From positions 1,432,428-1,496,427 of the forward strand of contig SJOL01007141.1 in the NCBI GenBank assembly GCA_004794785.1: a DNA stretch of 64,000 bases, given 5' to 3'. The notes beneath the pieces were generated by a model that was not told the origin of the DNA, did not search any database, and saw only the letters and a program-made list of their open reading frames with translations. The translations under genes and the position numbers were made by a program. Numbering within the stretch: position 1 is the stretch's first letter; each line of letters begins with the position of its first letter. This stretch comes from Opisthorchis felineus (lineage: Eukaryota > Platyhelminthes > Trematoda > Opisthorchiida > Opisthorchiidae). Of the stretch, positions 49,500 through 60,330 are shown piece after piece.

Positions 49500-49620
49500 A
49501 CTAATCACACTGTTGTTCAGCCACTCGTGGTTGAACGTTTAAGGGTTCAATCATTGACCGGAAGGACGCGGGTTCGGAATTCTCGGAGTTTTGTTAAACG
49601 CGTACTGTGGATGATATAGG
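49500..49620 (+). mobile_element. tRNA-like SINE, copy 2
   Basis: Shares CTAATCACACTG, CACTCGTGGTTGAACGTTTA (box A-like) and GCGGGTTCGGAATTC (box B-like) with the copies at 29.6, 53.6 and 55.2 kb. The tail diverges after GATGATATAGG. Confidence 0.7.
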
Positions 49621-52256
49621 TGGAGCAGCTGCAAGAGATTTAAATTAAAAACTACCAAATCCTATCACAAAACCATCAAAAGTAGAGATAGCCAGGCAAT
49701 AGAATTGATTGTCTGAGCAATTAGCCGATGATGGGTTGATCCAGTTAGCCAGTAAATTTTGGACTCGGGAACGTAGGCATTGTAGGCGACAAATTTGATT
49801 CAGAGCTCCAATGACTGCTTGACTGATTCATAGCAGTTAGTTTAGTGTCCGTACTTCCCATCTGGAGAGGCGGCAGCTGATACATTTTAATGGTTTTAAA
49901 AAAGCCGACATGGATCAACCCTGCTACGTAAATGGGTGCGAATTGTATGTCCATGGGGCTTGAGTACCTAGTCCATAATGTGAAAAAAAATTCTAAATCA
50001 TTCGTGCACTTTGAGAGGGTTACAATTCTTGAGCAAGTATTCCTTACTGAGAACCTTCAGTACAACTAAGTGGGCTCCATGGTGTTATGTTCTGACAGCA
50101 CCGGTAAAAAGATGCCGAAGCAACCCATCCATACAGCCTTGTACTTGGTTTAAACAGTTGCGATGTATACATTCTTTGACGGTCTGCACATTTCGTAAAA
50201 CATCGTGCTGTGCATTATCCGAATAAAATACACATATTTCACACTGCCATATTTTAACTTTGTTGAACTATACGAACTAGTCCCATTCAACCCCATCAGG
50301 AAAACTGCCAAAAGTTGTCGTTTTATGAGTTCTAATTTCACCCCATGGCGTTACACGTGCTGCACTTTTCCCCATACTGACGGGGAAACTCGAGCGTGTT
50401 TCAAATTCGATCAACTACACGGAATTTCCCATTTTAGCATAACCTGCAAGCATGCTAAAAAGGCTTCCCGGTTGAAGATTTTTTCGATTTGGAATAGGAT
50501 TCGTAATATCAGATGGGAATGCAGTGGAGTAGGTGAAGAAAACGCAGTGATGTGTTACGTCAAATGAGACTCGTAGCCCAAAAAGTAATCCTTGAAGTTA
50601 GTTTAACAATGAGGGAGCTTTTAATTATCTGTCAGCATACCCCTATTGATTATGTACGCTCATGCATAATATGCCTGGTCTACTCCTGAGTGTCACTGTT
50701 GGCAAGCTTCGCTGCCAACAGCGAACATGGGTTGAAACTGTCCCCACCCCCACTGCGAACAGAAGTTATTTTAGGAATATCAGGTCCACAGTGTTTCACA
50801 CATTAGTGTAGTTTAGTGAGTTGTTTCTTTAACCCGTTATCGGATGTTGAGGACCTTGGAGCTTAATTTACAAGAGATTTCATGGGCACAAATGTCAGAG
50901 TTTAGTTAATTGTTTCATTATGGGTTTAAGGGAGATGCTGGAGGATCCTGGAGCTGTTTGTTTCACTCATTATCGGTCGAAGGGATGCAGAGAAAGTCAG
51001 TCACCAAGCATTTCGTCAAATTTACTGATCGGTCATTTGGGTAATAGTTTTCCTTCGTCTCGCATAAACATAGGTCAATCAAGTTTCACTAAGTTTCACC
51101 TCGTTAGTATTGCCATCCAGTTGGCATCAGTCGTTTAGTTGTTGTGAGGATCTAGATTGTGAAGTTACATTCAACAGGACTGCCCCAAGCAACGTACAGT
51201 TCTTGCATGATGCATCCCGTTTTCCCAATTCCTTATGCATCGCATCTCTTCCATTCGTCTCAATTTCAGCGCCACAAAACCGCTCAGAGCGCTGATCTAC
51301 GCTGATCTACGTTCTACTTTGATATTGAGAGAAGGAGCTATTAAGTGCACCCAAGTGCGTCGAATCGGAATTATGCGGGCATGTTGGCATGTAACCTGCG
51401 AACAACGCAATGAATGTACACATCTTATGTGACAAGCCTATAACAGATCTTCGGTGGGGTGCCAGTCATCGGAGATTAACCCATGATATTAGAATGATTA
51501 TTAGAATGGCAATATATTTTCATTACGATATGAACACAAAGTTGAACGCTTAATTTCAGGTTACTGCTGCACTGAAGGCCTTCTAAACCATCCTACGCAA
51601 AACGGTCTGTACTTTCAATCTCAGGGGGCGGTGACGTAGCAAAATATGCCCATCGTATTCTCTTACCGGTCCTTACAGCAGAAGATATATGATTTCACGT
51701 CGTACCGTCCATCTTATCTCACTCATCTGAAGTCTTGCAGCACGACGCTCAAAATTCATGGTTGCCAAAACAAAGAAATCGTCCTCATTGACACGAAACA
51801 AGCTGGGGAGGGGTACCTAGATACGCTGCCTGGCTTCGCTGCAGCTTTGAGTTGAGGGATCCTGAGTGCTCTAATCAAGCATTTTTTCATCTTGATTGTT
51901 GTTTTTCGGAGATCTCATGTTGCCGACTAGTCTTTCGTTGGCTGAAACTTGTCCATCCCTTGGATTGATATAGCAGGTGCATAGCCAGTGAACTTGATCC
52001 TTATCGGCTCATTTCAGCGGCGGTTTGAACAAGTCCACACGGGGGATGCAGTATTGTTGGTTACACTAGGCGAGTGACCGTTATGATGTATCGGTGTAAT
52101 ACGGAGCACCACTGTGACTTGGGTTTGATCCATGGAAGCATATGAAGGACTTACGATTGTGGGTTTCCTTGCCGTGACTTCGCAAAAGGTTGCTGGAAGC
52201 CTCAGTTGAACTAGCCAAATAAAGAATGCAACATCGTATCTGCGAGTCCTCCCGCG
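49621..52256. other. No supported gene
   Basis: The longest open frame (50205-50567, plus, 120 codons) shows no domain and no convincing acceptor. A minus-strand frame at 49745-49954 is Ser/Pro-rich without splice sites. The rest is featureless. Confidence 0.35.
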
Positions 52257-52275
52257 TATATATNATATATATATA
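52257..52275. repeat. Short AT dinucleotide repeat with an N
   Basis: TATATATnATATATATATA with an undetermined base at 52264. The repeat length is uncertain. Confidence 0.9.
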
Positions 52276-53574
52276 GAAATTGGAGATGTAGCCTAAATAA
52301 AAAACATGAATATTTTGGAGACACCAGTTTACTGCGGTTTGTTCTGGATGATTTTAGCCCGTCAGATGGCTTAAAAAAGATCGGTTTAATTTGGTTTTCG
52401 TTGAAATCCTAGTCTCACCATTTGTTTTGGTTCGAATTTCAAAGAAAAAGTTATGCGCTTGCTAATAAACAACCTATTATCTGCTGCCCATAGACAACTA
52501 TGACAACTCGAATTCGAAACTGCTTAGCTGTGCTTAAATCTAGTGTATTTTTGTGGTCCACAGGGTCACTAGAGCGTTATTCTCAGGATCTCACCTGTAA
52601 ACTCGAATAGTCAAAGTACGCTATGTATTGGCCCATGATTTGCGCACGGAGAACTGTCGTTAAGAAGCTGTTTCTTGTATTGAAATGGTTACGCCGAAAC
52701 TACGCAGTTTTGTGGGTTTCGGCAGAAGACGTTCGGGCAACCGACCAACATCTCAGGCGACTCTGACTAGGACGGGGATCGATAGCAGAATCGATAGAAT
52801 GATCCATACAAGTTCTTCCACGAGTTGAAAATCGTCTGAGATTTATAAAATTAGAACAGAGTAACTGTGTTGGGATTCTAACTTGGTTATTAACTAGAGT
52901 GAACTGGTGTAGGCGATTCCCACAGAAAATGACAGGTTTTACAGTCTAACTAGATAAACTCTTCCTCAGTTTCGGCGTGCACCCATTCAATATGTTATAT
53001 AGGTTGACTTAAGCCAGTTCGGAACTGAGAAACAATCTGGTTACTTTTTCAAATACGTTTTACCTAAGTCCAACACCGTCACAGTTGAAGAGTACCTTCT
53101 GTGCATTCACATTATTGGGCAATTCATTGGCGAATCCTGGTCCACAGTCTGACATTCAGCGTTCCAGTTTGTTTCACATGTCCCGCCTCTGGAGCTATTT
53201 CAGTAGGTAACGTGACAACCCCGAGGCTGAAATCAGAGCGGAAGCTCTAAAGAGTGATCACGCTCGTTGTTTTTCATACTGGAGCCTTCAAGAAACTTGA
53301 GTTTTCCGTACTTGAAGTAATCAACTTTGCTGCGTGCCCGGTTGTTCTCTTTGAGCGATCTTACCTTTCTGGTCTGGTTTTTGTTGATTTGATCCAGTAC
53401 CTGTTGTTGAACAAATGACAACCGTAACCGACTTAACCATTTGGGCGCACACTTTAGATTTACTGTTAGTAATGTGAAGAGGTTCAGGAATTTTCACTTG
53501 AGATATTGCCGCGGCAATGAAGTCAACCTTCGCTGAAAAGTCAAGAGGCACTGTGCATCGATTTCCTCCTTATT
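52276..53574. other. No supported gene
   Basis: Minus-strand frames at 53233-53551 are basic and Gln-rich but unrecognised. Nothing else. Confidence 0.35.
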
Positions 53575-53697
53575 GAGAATCATCAGCAGTGCATATCTCA
53601 CGAAACTCGAAGAGTTTTGAACCCGAGGCCTTGCGGCCAGTGGCTGAACACTTAACAATTTGTCCACGAGTGACTAAACGGCAGTCCGATTGGCTCT
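53575..53697 (-). mobile_element. tRNA-like SINE, minus copy
   Basis: The reverse complement matches 55180-55375: TCACTCGTGG, TTGTTAAGTGTTCAGCCACT, CTCGGGTTCAAAACTC and GAGTTTCGTGAGATATGCA. It has the same internal box A/B-like spacing. Confidence 0.7.
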
Positions 53698-54790
53698 CAC
53701 TCAGACAGGATATAATGCCATTTTCCCTACAAAGCAAATCTCTCTGAGGTTTCCACTTTTAATCAGTCCCATCAAACCCCCAAATGGTGCCTTCATTTTC
53801 GACTTTGCGTCAGCTCATTTGTTTTTGCATTATATATTGCGCAGATTTTTGTCGAACATCGAAAAAAATGACGTAAACCGCATATTACCGTACATTTTAG
53901 TTCACGAAAACGTGCCAACTATAGTAGCCTCCAAAGCCATTGCCTTTTTCGAGCTATGTCACGAGAGGTCACTCTAAAAGAACTTTGGTTTAGTGAGCTT
54001 GCGCATGCGATCTTAGGACACGCACATTTACGGGACATAAAATGTCTGTCCATTAAGCAAAATCGATAGTTCGATATTTGTGTCCGGTGCACACAGAGAT
54101 CTACGGTATATGGTCAGGCATTCTTTAGGATTAATTTCACCGGATAGAGACTATCAGAATGTTTTCTACCCGGTGTAGGGTTTGGTCCTTACGTCTGCCA
54201 AACCACTCAAAATGTCATAAAATTAGCTGGAAAGTCAGGAAACCCCAGGCATACAACGGGATAAAGTGGGTCCATGGCATTTTTATTGTAAATGACGTGA
54301 ACGTTGACAAATTGGTGACTCTGGGAGTTATGGAACTTATTCCAAAACACCAATGAGTTTCCAGTCTTCTGCGTAATTACTTCCCATCGGTTGACTATTG
54401 CTATGAAAAATGACCTATCTAGGGAGAGAGTACTCACTGGTACGTTTGATGACCTAATCAAGTCGCTTCTCACTTTGAAATACTAGCCTGCGGATTTTTG
54501 CCCAATTAAATGTTTGACAATTTGCCTAATCTATCAAACTAATCGTCGCACTTCAAAATAATAGATAGTATACCTGGACACAAATTATGGGAGCCACTTG
54601 AGACAAACCAATAGTAGTAAATGGTCCTTTAAAAGTGTGTACGTCGGTAAGTAAACATAGAATGCGAAGAACAATTGTTTGTTTCTGGTGCAGATAGATC
54701 ACTTATATTGTACCGTTAAAATTATCAAAATTCGAATGGGTATTATAACGATAGCTTCTTTTCTTCAGATGCCATGGGGAGTCGCTCAAA
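53698..54790. other. Flank of candidate gene; two weak exons
   Basis: Plus strand: 53845-53976 is open after a TTGCGCAG acceptor (phase 2, NDVNRILPYILVHENVPTIV) to a stop. 54250-54356 is open to a stop after a CCCCAG. Both are short and unlinked. A very strong TTCTTTTCTTCAG acceptor ends at 54768. Confidence 0.25.
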
Positions 54791-54835
54791 ATGAGTGATT
54801 CGATATTCCCTGTGAGGAGGTTGCAAACGCTGAGT
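54791..54835 (+). CDS. Candidate small gene, first coding exon
   Basis: A strong acceptor (TAGCTTCTTTTCTTCAG, ending 54768) is followed by 22 nt of leader and an ATG in a CAAAATGA context. Fifteen codons (MSDSIFPVRRLQTLS) run to a GTAAGC donor at 54836 in phase 0. An acceptor just before the start codon fits a 5' UTR intron or a spliced leader site. It joins in frame to the exon at 55052. Confidence 0.3.
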
Positions 54836-55051
54836 GTAAGCTGTTTACCTCAGGGACGATCCAGAATATCACTAGAATATTAATTCAGAAGTGAATATTG
54901 TTCAGCGCGATAAGATCAGGTAGTACTTTTTGATATGTTTGCTCGGAATTCCAGGACTCTGATCATTTTCCATTAGTGTATATTTTGGTCGTATTTATGA
55001 CGGCGCACTAAGTTAGCTTCAATTACGTGTTTGCAATTGTATTGATTTTAG

Positions 55052-55131
55052 CTGGGTAGTTCCGCAACTTCTGATAATGTACCCTTCGTTTTGAAACTAA
55101 TAGATCTAGCTACCAGACTTGCAACACAACC
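55052..55131 (+). CDS. Candidate small gene, second exon
   Basis: A GTATTGATTTTAG acceptor is followed by 80 nt in phase 0: LGSSATSDNVPFVLKLIDLA then TRLATQ. The only exit before a stop is GTACTA at 55132 (phase 2). A further exon at about 56142-56203 (acceptor TTCACACCACAG, reading KIVILPIPVFGKPPTNS) would continue the frame and could reach the 56482 exon, but only through a poor GTTGAA donor. The family is not recognised. Confidence 0.3.
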
Positions 55132-55179
55132 GTACTAAGCCGCAAATAGCCTGCAATTTGTGAGTACGAGCTAGGTTAG

Positions 55180-55375
55180 TGCTAATCACACTGCTGGTCA
55201 ACAGCTCGTGGCCTAAAGTTTAAGTGTTCAACCACTGGGCAGAAGTCATCGGGTTCGAAACTGTTTGAGTTTCATGAGATACGCATTGCTGGCGATTCCC
55301 AGTACGGACAAAACAGCCATGTAATGCTTCTCGGCTTTGCAACATAAGTCGGCTTTGCTGAGAAAACGAAATCTC
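55180..55375 (+). mobile_element. tRNA-like SINE, longest copy
   Basis: Contains CTAATCACACTGCTGGTCAA, GGCCTAAAGTTTAAGTGTTC (box A-like), ATCGGGTTCGAAACTG (box B-like), ATGAGATACGCATTGCTGGC and a 3' part CTTCTCGGCTTTGCAACATA that also occurs, diverged, before 29730. It sits in a putative intron. Confidence 0.72.
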
Positions 55376-56481
55376 CATTTGGAGCCTGCTATTTATCTAC
55401 ACATGAAATTTGCATCTTGTAATAAGGAGTCCAAGCACTCGAAGAGGTAAGCCTGTGTACGCATCGGAACCGTCAATCTCCGGCCTACCGGAAGCAGCTC
55501 TATCGTGGACTCTTGCTCTCCACCATCCTTATGCACGGCGGTTTCACCACACACGCCTACTGATATGACAGTTGATAGTCAATACCTGGTAGTGCTACTT
55601 GTGAGCCTCTTGTATTACTTCCATGCTGCACTAATATCGTCAGGATTCTCAACGCAGTTTGGTGTAACTTGCTGCAAAGTAGAAAAGGATTTGATGAATT
55701 TTGAAGTAGCCTTTGATGTACCCGGAACGTCCTCATCCCTGTCTTGTCCTTCATGCTCCGAGTACTTGAACCCCTTATTTCATGAATTACTTTCTGACAA
55801 ATTTTTGCTTCCAAAGACACTTTGAATCCGAAAATAAAGAAAGGATAAAGAACGAATAATAAAAATATTGGCATGATTTAAACAGATTAAAACAGATTTT
55901 TATCAGAGAACACGTAGTACGAAATGAGATGCTTCAACGTTTCCCCACGCCAGATTCATGTGTTATCCGGCAACGGCGAAGCTTACTCACAATGAAACAA
56001 CTTTGGAGTTGGCAACACCAAGAAACTATCATCTAGTTGTAAGACTCACGGTGATTGTTCCGTATTGCAGTAGGTTTATCTCTGTTGCACAAACTAACTG
56101 GAGCCTTAATTGAATTTTCTGAGTTTTCCTTCACACCACAGACCTCGCAAAATAGTCATATTACCAATCCCAGTTTTTGGGAAGCCGCCAACTAATTCGG
56201 TTTGTTGAATTCATCTGACTTTCATTAGTTTTGTGACCATCCTCATCGTTCAAAATGTTTCTGAGCCTGATTTGACACTCCTAGCTAGCTCCCGTGCATT
56301 TTCTGCAACTTTTGAGTTTTACAAAACTATTTTAGTCCTCAATTTTCAAAGGATAATGGGACATTCAATCTCAGAAATACTCATAAACTGCATATGGAAA
56401 AACACACTAATCTTGTTTACAAAACAGTTAGTCATGATGTTCTGCTCACTGATTTGGAATAATCACTTGTCTAATTTTCAG
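55376..56481. other. Putative introns of the candidate small gene
   Basis: Contains an open frame 55505-55825 and a good GTAAGC donor at 55447 without a partner. Ends in the strong acceptor CTAATTTTCAG at 56481. Confidence 0.3.
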
Positions 56482-56596
56482 TAACTCGCGCTGGACTGGA
56501 ATCGTTGAAAAAGCCGTTCAACTTGTTTATCAAAGAAGTGAGGCGTGATTCAAAGTCAGAAAGTGAGCGTGAATCAAGGGCAGATAATACAAACAT
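56482..56596 (+). CDS. Candidate small gene, penultimate exon
   Basis: 115 nt between CTAATTTTCAG and GTGAGT, phase 1 in and 2 out. It reads TRAGLESLKKPFNLFIKEVR then RDSKSESERESRADNTN, a basic helix-like part followed by a charged Ser/Arg/Glu-rich tail. Both splice sites are near consensus, and the exon joins the short last exon across an 82-bp intron, a size seen in flatworms. Confidence 0.38.
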
Positions 56597-56678
56597 GTGA
56601 GTTCTCCGCTTTCGTCCTGAACTGAAAACATCAATAACCCATAATCTACTTGTCATTAATCGTTTCTCTTTGTTACAG

Positions 56679-56718
56679 AAAGCCATACGGCTTTGGTCCG
56701 GACTTGATTCATCAATAA
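56679..56718 (+). CDS. Candidate small gene, last exon
   Basis: A TTTCTCTTTGTTACAG acceptor, then in phase 2 IKPYGFGPDLIHQ and a TAA at 56716-56718. No AATAAA is seen in the next 100 bp. The whole gene would encode a protein of roughly 130 residues. The function is not recognised. Confidence 0.38.
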
Positions 56719-58329
56719 CAGACACCTGGTCCCCCTGAAGTGCAACTGCTTAGTTATTTACAGCCCGCCTTAATACTGTGGTCACTCCAGCGACATTCTG
56801 TGACCACACGTGTGCAGGCTATTTGCGCACCGTTGATTGGGAGACTAGGTAGATACGGCAGATGGGGATCACCAGAGGACTTTTGGTATTCACTGAGGTC
56901 TTCAACACAGCCTGGCTCCACCTTGTTTCACTATCATGTTGTACAGATTGTTCCACTTCTGAACGCCTCCTGCCTAACACCCTCGGGCTGAATGTGCATT
57001 GTAGTGCCATCGGATGGGTCGCATATGTAACTAGGCACGTGTGGCATCACCTAACATGGCTCATTATGGGCGGCAAAACAGTAAAAAGAATGCCAACTTA
57101 TCGGAAGTCGGACACGAAAAAGCTTTCTACCAAGAGCTAAGGTAGCAAACTGCCCCAAACCATACCTTAGGATTGGACACTAGCTTGGCTTGAGCGAGTG
57201 GTCGTTAAATGCGCGCCTGAAAAATACATTATTAGGATCCGCGGTTCTTAGTCGAATTTCTGTTCCAATGTATCATTCAATTTTTGATTGGCTGCTGGCA
57301 TTAATAAGAACTTATTGATACAGTGATGGAAATAAGCAAACCATAAACCGTGGCGGATCCATACTCGTCTGTTCGAAATCAACGACATTAAGTTTTGAGA
57401 TGATCAAACAACATGTATTTCTTTCAGACTGCCGGGCAACTTTGGTGCAAATCATTTGACCTCTTGAACTTTCGTGGGAGTTTGCTTTTTTTCTTGAGCT
57501 GAGGCATCACTGCTTACGGATTTTGTTAATTGGCTGCACTGCGCATGCCAAAAACTGGGTTCAAACTAAACTACTGTTTGCGCATGGACAGACCCATTCC
57601 AACCTCTAACAATACATTAGTTATCTAAACTCATAAGTGATATCCTGGCAACAAACAACCTTTCGTTAAATGTTTGCATTCATCATGAAGGGATGATTTA
57701 TGGTACCATAGATCCAACTCACACAAAAAGACAACTTCTAAAGAGTGGATTATGCTTACGGGGCGACAGCACAACAGGCATAGGTCCCACTTACAGTCCA
57801 TGCGAGCATGTTTAATCTCTATTAAACTCGGAAGCAAACGTTGATGCATTTTTCAGAAAAAAACGAACAGCACTTCAGACAATCAAACTAATTACTTCGC
57901 GCAGTTCTCCGAATAAACTGAAATGGTTCGATTGGAAAATAATAAATTCATTTAAGTGAAGTTTGGTTTGTGCCATGAAACACTACGAACGCAGCATTAA
58001 TCAAACTTGAGGCGGTATTAAGTTGTCCTTCACGAAGCAAAGTTTGTTGTCACACCACGGCGAATGAGTTTTAATTTCTATCTTGTAGTATTTCTGGCTG
58101 TTTTTCATGTTTCTTCACTTAAATAAGCTCAGGCCCCATCCAAGCTAACTGCTCATGTGGAGAAATATGTCCGACTGCATGATCCATTTCTGGATTATCA
58201 CATGGCACGATTATTATTCCAACAGATGTTTTAAAAAACCGACATAATGTATAGAGCATGAATTTCAGCCACACGACTTGGTTTCGATCATCGTGACAAC
58301 CTGTATGACATTACTGATTACTTCATACA
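56719..58329. other. No supported gene
   Basis: Short frames on both strands (56740-57140 plus, 57631-57849 minus) lack splice support. Sequence at 57.2-58.2 kb is AT-rich and featureless. Confidence 0.4.
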
Positions 58330-58690
58330 GAGGTATTGGGCTGTTCAGTATGTACTTTACTCGCGGACAACATCCAGCTCTGTCGACTTTGGTGTCTCAG
58401 CCAAAGTGTCACGCATACAGAAATGCTATCTACCGAGGCGAGTGTTGTTCTCCGTTCCTGATTCACAATGGCGCAAGCTGCGAGGTGTGCAACGTATGCC
58501 GTTGCAGAAATTTGTAGAGATTACGGGGGGTTCAGGTGTTGGTGGTACAAGTTGAGCATTTTTCACCGCACGATGTACAATTTTGGAACGTTCCGATTTT
58601 CGGGTCCGCACTCTCACATTTTTTGTACTGGTTTGATTCAGATGATACACTTGTTTGCCTAAGGCACCCTCGGTGTAAGAATTCCTTAAT
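58330..58690 (+). mobile_element. Diverged RTE LINE C-terminal fragment
   Basis: Plus-strand codons from 58331 align without a gap for 41 residues to the 27 kb LINE, sharing V, RI, LP and RVLFS in register (CYLPRRVLFSVPDSQWRKLR against [20 protein letters not shown]). After frameshifts, a GP....C..L block and a trace of the 3' UTR (GGTGTAAGAATTCC) follow to about 58690. This is an old copy. Confidence 0.7.
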
Positions 58691-59758
58691 TGTATCGTGT
58701 AAATCTACAATCAGAAAATTTGCTGGTATTGTCAACGGGGTTTCGTCCAGATATTTTTCGTAGGGAGAATTTGCAAAAAACGCTTGCAAACATACTTGCA
58801 ACCTTTGGATGGGAATTGCTTCTAAAATATAGAAAGGATGAGTGGAAAAGACTAAAAACAGACTGGGAAAACTGGCAGCAGACCAGGAAACACAAACTGA
58901 AACAATCAAATAGACGTGTTGATCAGGAACGTGACGGAGAGACAAGTGTGATAGAAGAGACAAAAAATTTGAAACGCTACTCTTTTCATTTAAATTTGTC
59001 AAACAAAAGATATGGTTAAGACGAACAATGATGGCGATTGCAACCAGCTAAATCAAGGTGTGCGTGAAACGAAGTTTAAAAATTAACAAGCCAGTTATAT
59101 TAAGTTGACTCACGAACGTGACACAACAGTGGAGACGGAAAGAATAGGATAGCATCCACGAAGAGCTCTGAGTGTTCTTCTATTTCTGAGTGTTCTACGA
59201 AGCAAAATAACCAACGTGGTCCCGAAAAATGACCATTTACCGAGCTGTGTGCAGTCACACTTCTGTGACGATGGCTCGTTGGATTGAAATGGAAACGGCA
59301 CCTCATTAATCCAGTAATAGATACCACCATTAGTTTTACTGCTTATCCGAACAAGTTGCGATAGATGAATTAGATTGTTATTTGATTGACAGTGAACCTA
59401 TCTAATCAAGACGACTTTGGTTTGCCCGTAACAGTACGGTTGAGTATGACCCAAACGACTAACATTATATTTTTTCCCGTCGGTTTTACTAGAAATTGAA
59501 GGGTCAAAATTTTTGGTGACCGTTTAAGTGTAGATCGGTGCCTGCATAGTTGATGCGTGATAAAATCGAATTCACTTGAGTTCGGTTCAGTTTTTTCAGC
59601 TCACAACGCGCTATGGTTGCAGCTGCTACGGCTTCGTTCACCCCCGGGGAGAAGGAGACTAAGAGAAGGAAAGCCGCGTTTTGATGGTGGCATGCCAATC
59701 CGTGCATTGACGATAAATGGAACTGGTAATGTGTTGAAATATTGGTAGCTCGGGTGAG
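58691..59758. other. One uncertain open frame
   Basis: 58690-59019 (plus) is open for 109 codons to TAA, rich in Lys/Glu/Trp (KYRKDEWKRLKTDWENWQQT), but has no ATG, follows LINE sequence directly and overlaps a longer minus-strand frame (58532-59002). It could be a terminal exon or chance. Nothing is seen from 59.0 to 59.76 kb. Confidence 0.25.
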
Positions 59759-59899
59759 TTTATTGGTTGTTGATCAGGTGGCCGTTGCGCAGCGCAACTG
59801 CGCAATGATGATGTCTCCTCTTATGGTGACGAAACGTTTGCAAGCCAATTGCCAAGCTCGGCGAACAGATCAACGGCCACCTGATCAACAACCAATAAA
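59759..59899. mobile_element. MITE-like element with perfect 29-bp inverted repeats
   Basis: The arms at 59759-59787 and 59871-59899 are exact reverse complements (TTTATTGGTTGTTGATCAGG... and its mirror). The 83-bp centre holds ATGATGTCTCC, GGTGACGAAACGTTTGCAAG and GCCAAGCTCGGCGAACAGAT, shared with 36.6, 41.6 and 62.7 kb. It has no coding capacity. No clear target-site duplication. Confidence 0.85.
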
Positions 59900-59904
59900 T
59901 GGAA

Positions 59905-60330
59905 CTGTTTGTCCAGTGTGACAAGAAGTGAGGGCTACGCGGCAAACGCGGTATCTTTGAGGCAAGAGTGACACAGCAGTACCTGTCAAGGTCACTAACC
60001 CCTGATTGTCTCGTCCCATGGTTTCCATCCGGGCAATGGCAGTTATCAAGCCGACTGAGTTAACTGGCAAGGGCTTTCCTCCTTCGTTGCCAAGCCGACT
60101 GACCGCATGTTTGTCGCCTCCATCCTTTACAAGACTGAGCGAAGTGGGATCAACGATGCACACAGTCGTCTGGCATATATAATTCATGGCCTGACCAGTA
60201 TAACTTGCCAAGTGTGACCAGCTGGTCTATCGAGGGAGATGGAACTTTCCCGAAAACCATCTGGCGTACCTCAGCATTACGGATCTGATATTCCAACCAG
60301 ACCTACGCAAAGCTCCACAGGCGCCAACAG
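59905..60330 (-). mobile_element. RTE LINE C-terminal fragment, third subfamily
   Basis: The minus strand reads EYQIRNAEVRQMVFGKVPSP, then KLYWSGHELYMP, then GWRRQTCGQSAWQRRRKALA. This follows in order the LINE C-terminal pattern IRN..VR..VFG, GHVLRMP, W+.QRGGQ.TWQR..K. Internal stops make it inactive. Confidence 0.6.

Noticed and set aside
58536..58763. Tudor-like start (VQVEHFSPHDVQFW) of a plus-strand exon
   Set aside because: The region is better explained as a frameshifted LINE C-terminus that aligns in register with the 27 kb element.
58532..59002. 156-codon minus-strand open frame
   Set aside because: It overlaps decayed LINE sequence and a plausible opposite-strand frame, and shows no recognisable domain.
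59800..59845. ATGATGTC...GACGAAAC inside the MITE, reminiscent of a hammerhead
   Set aside because: The core lacks CUGAUGA in all copies, and the other copies break the pairing, so the resemblance is superficial.
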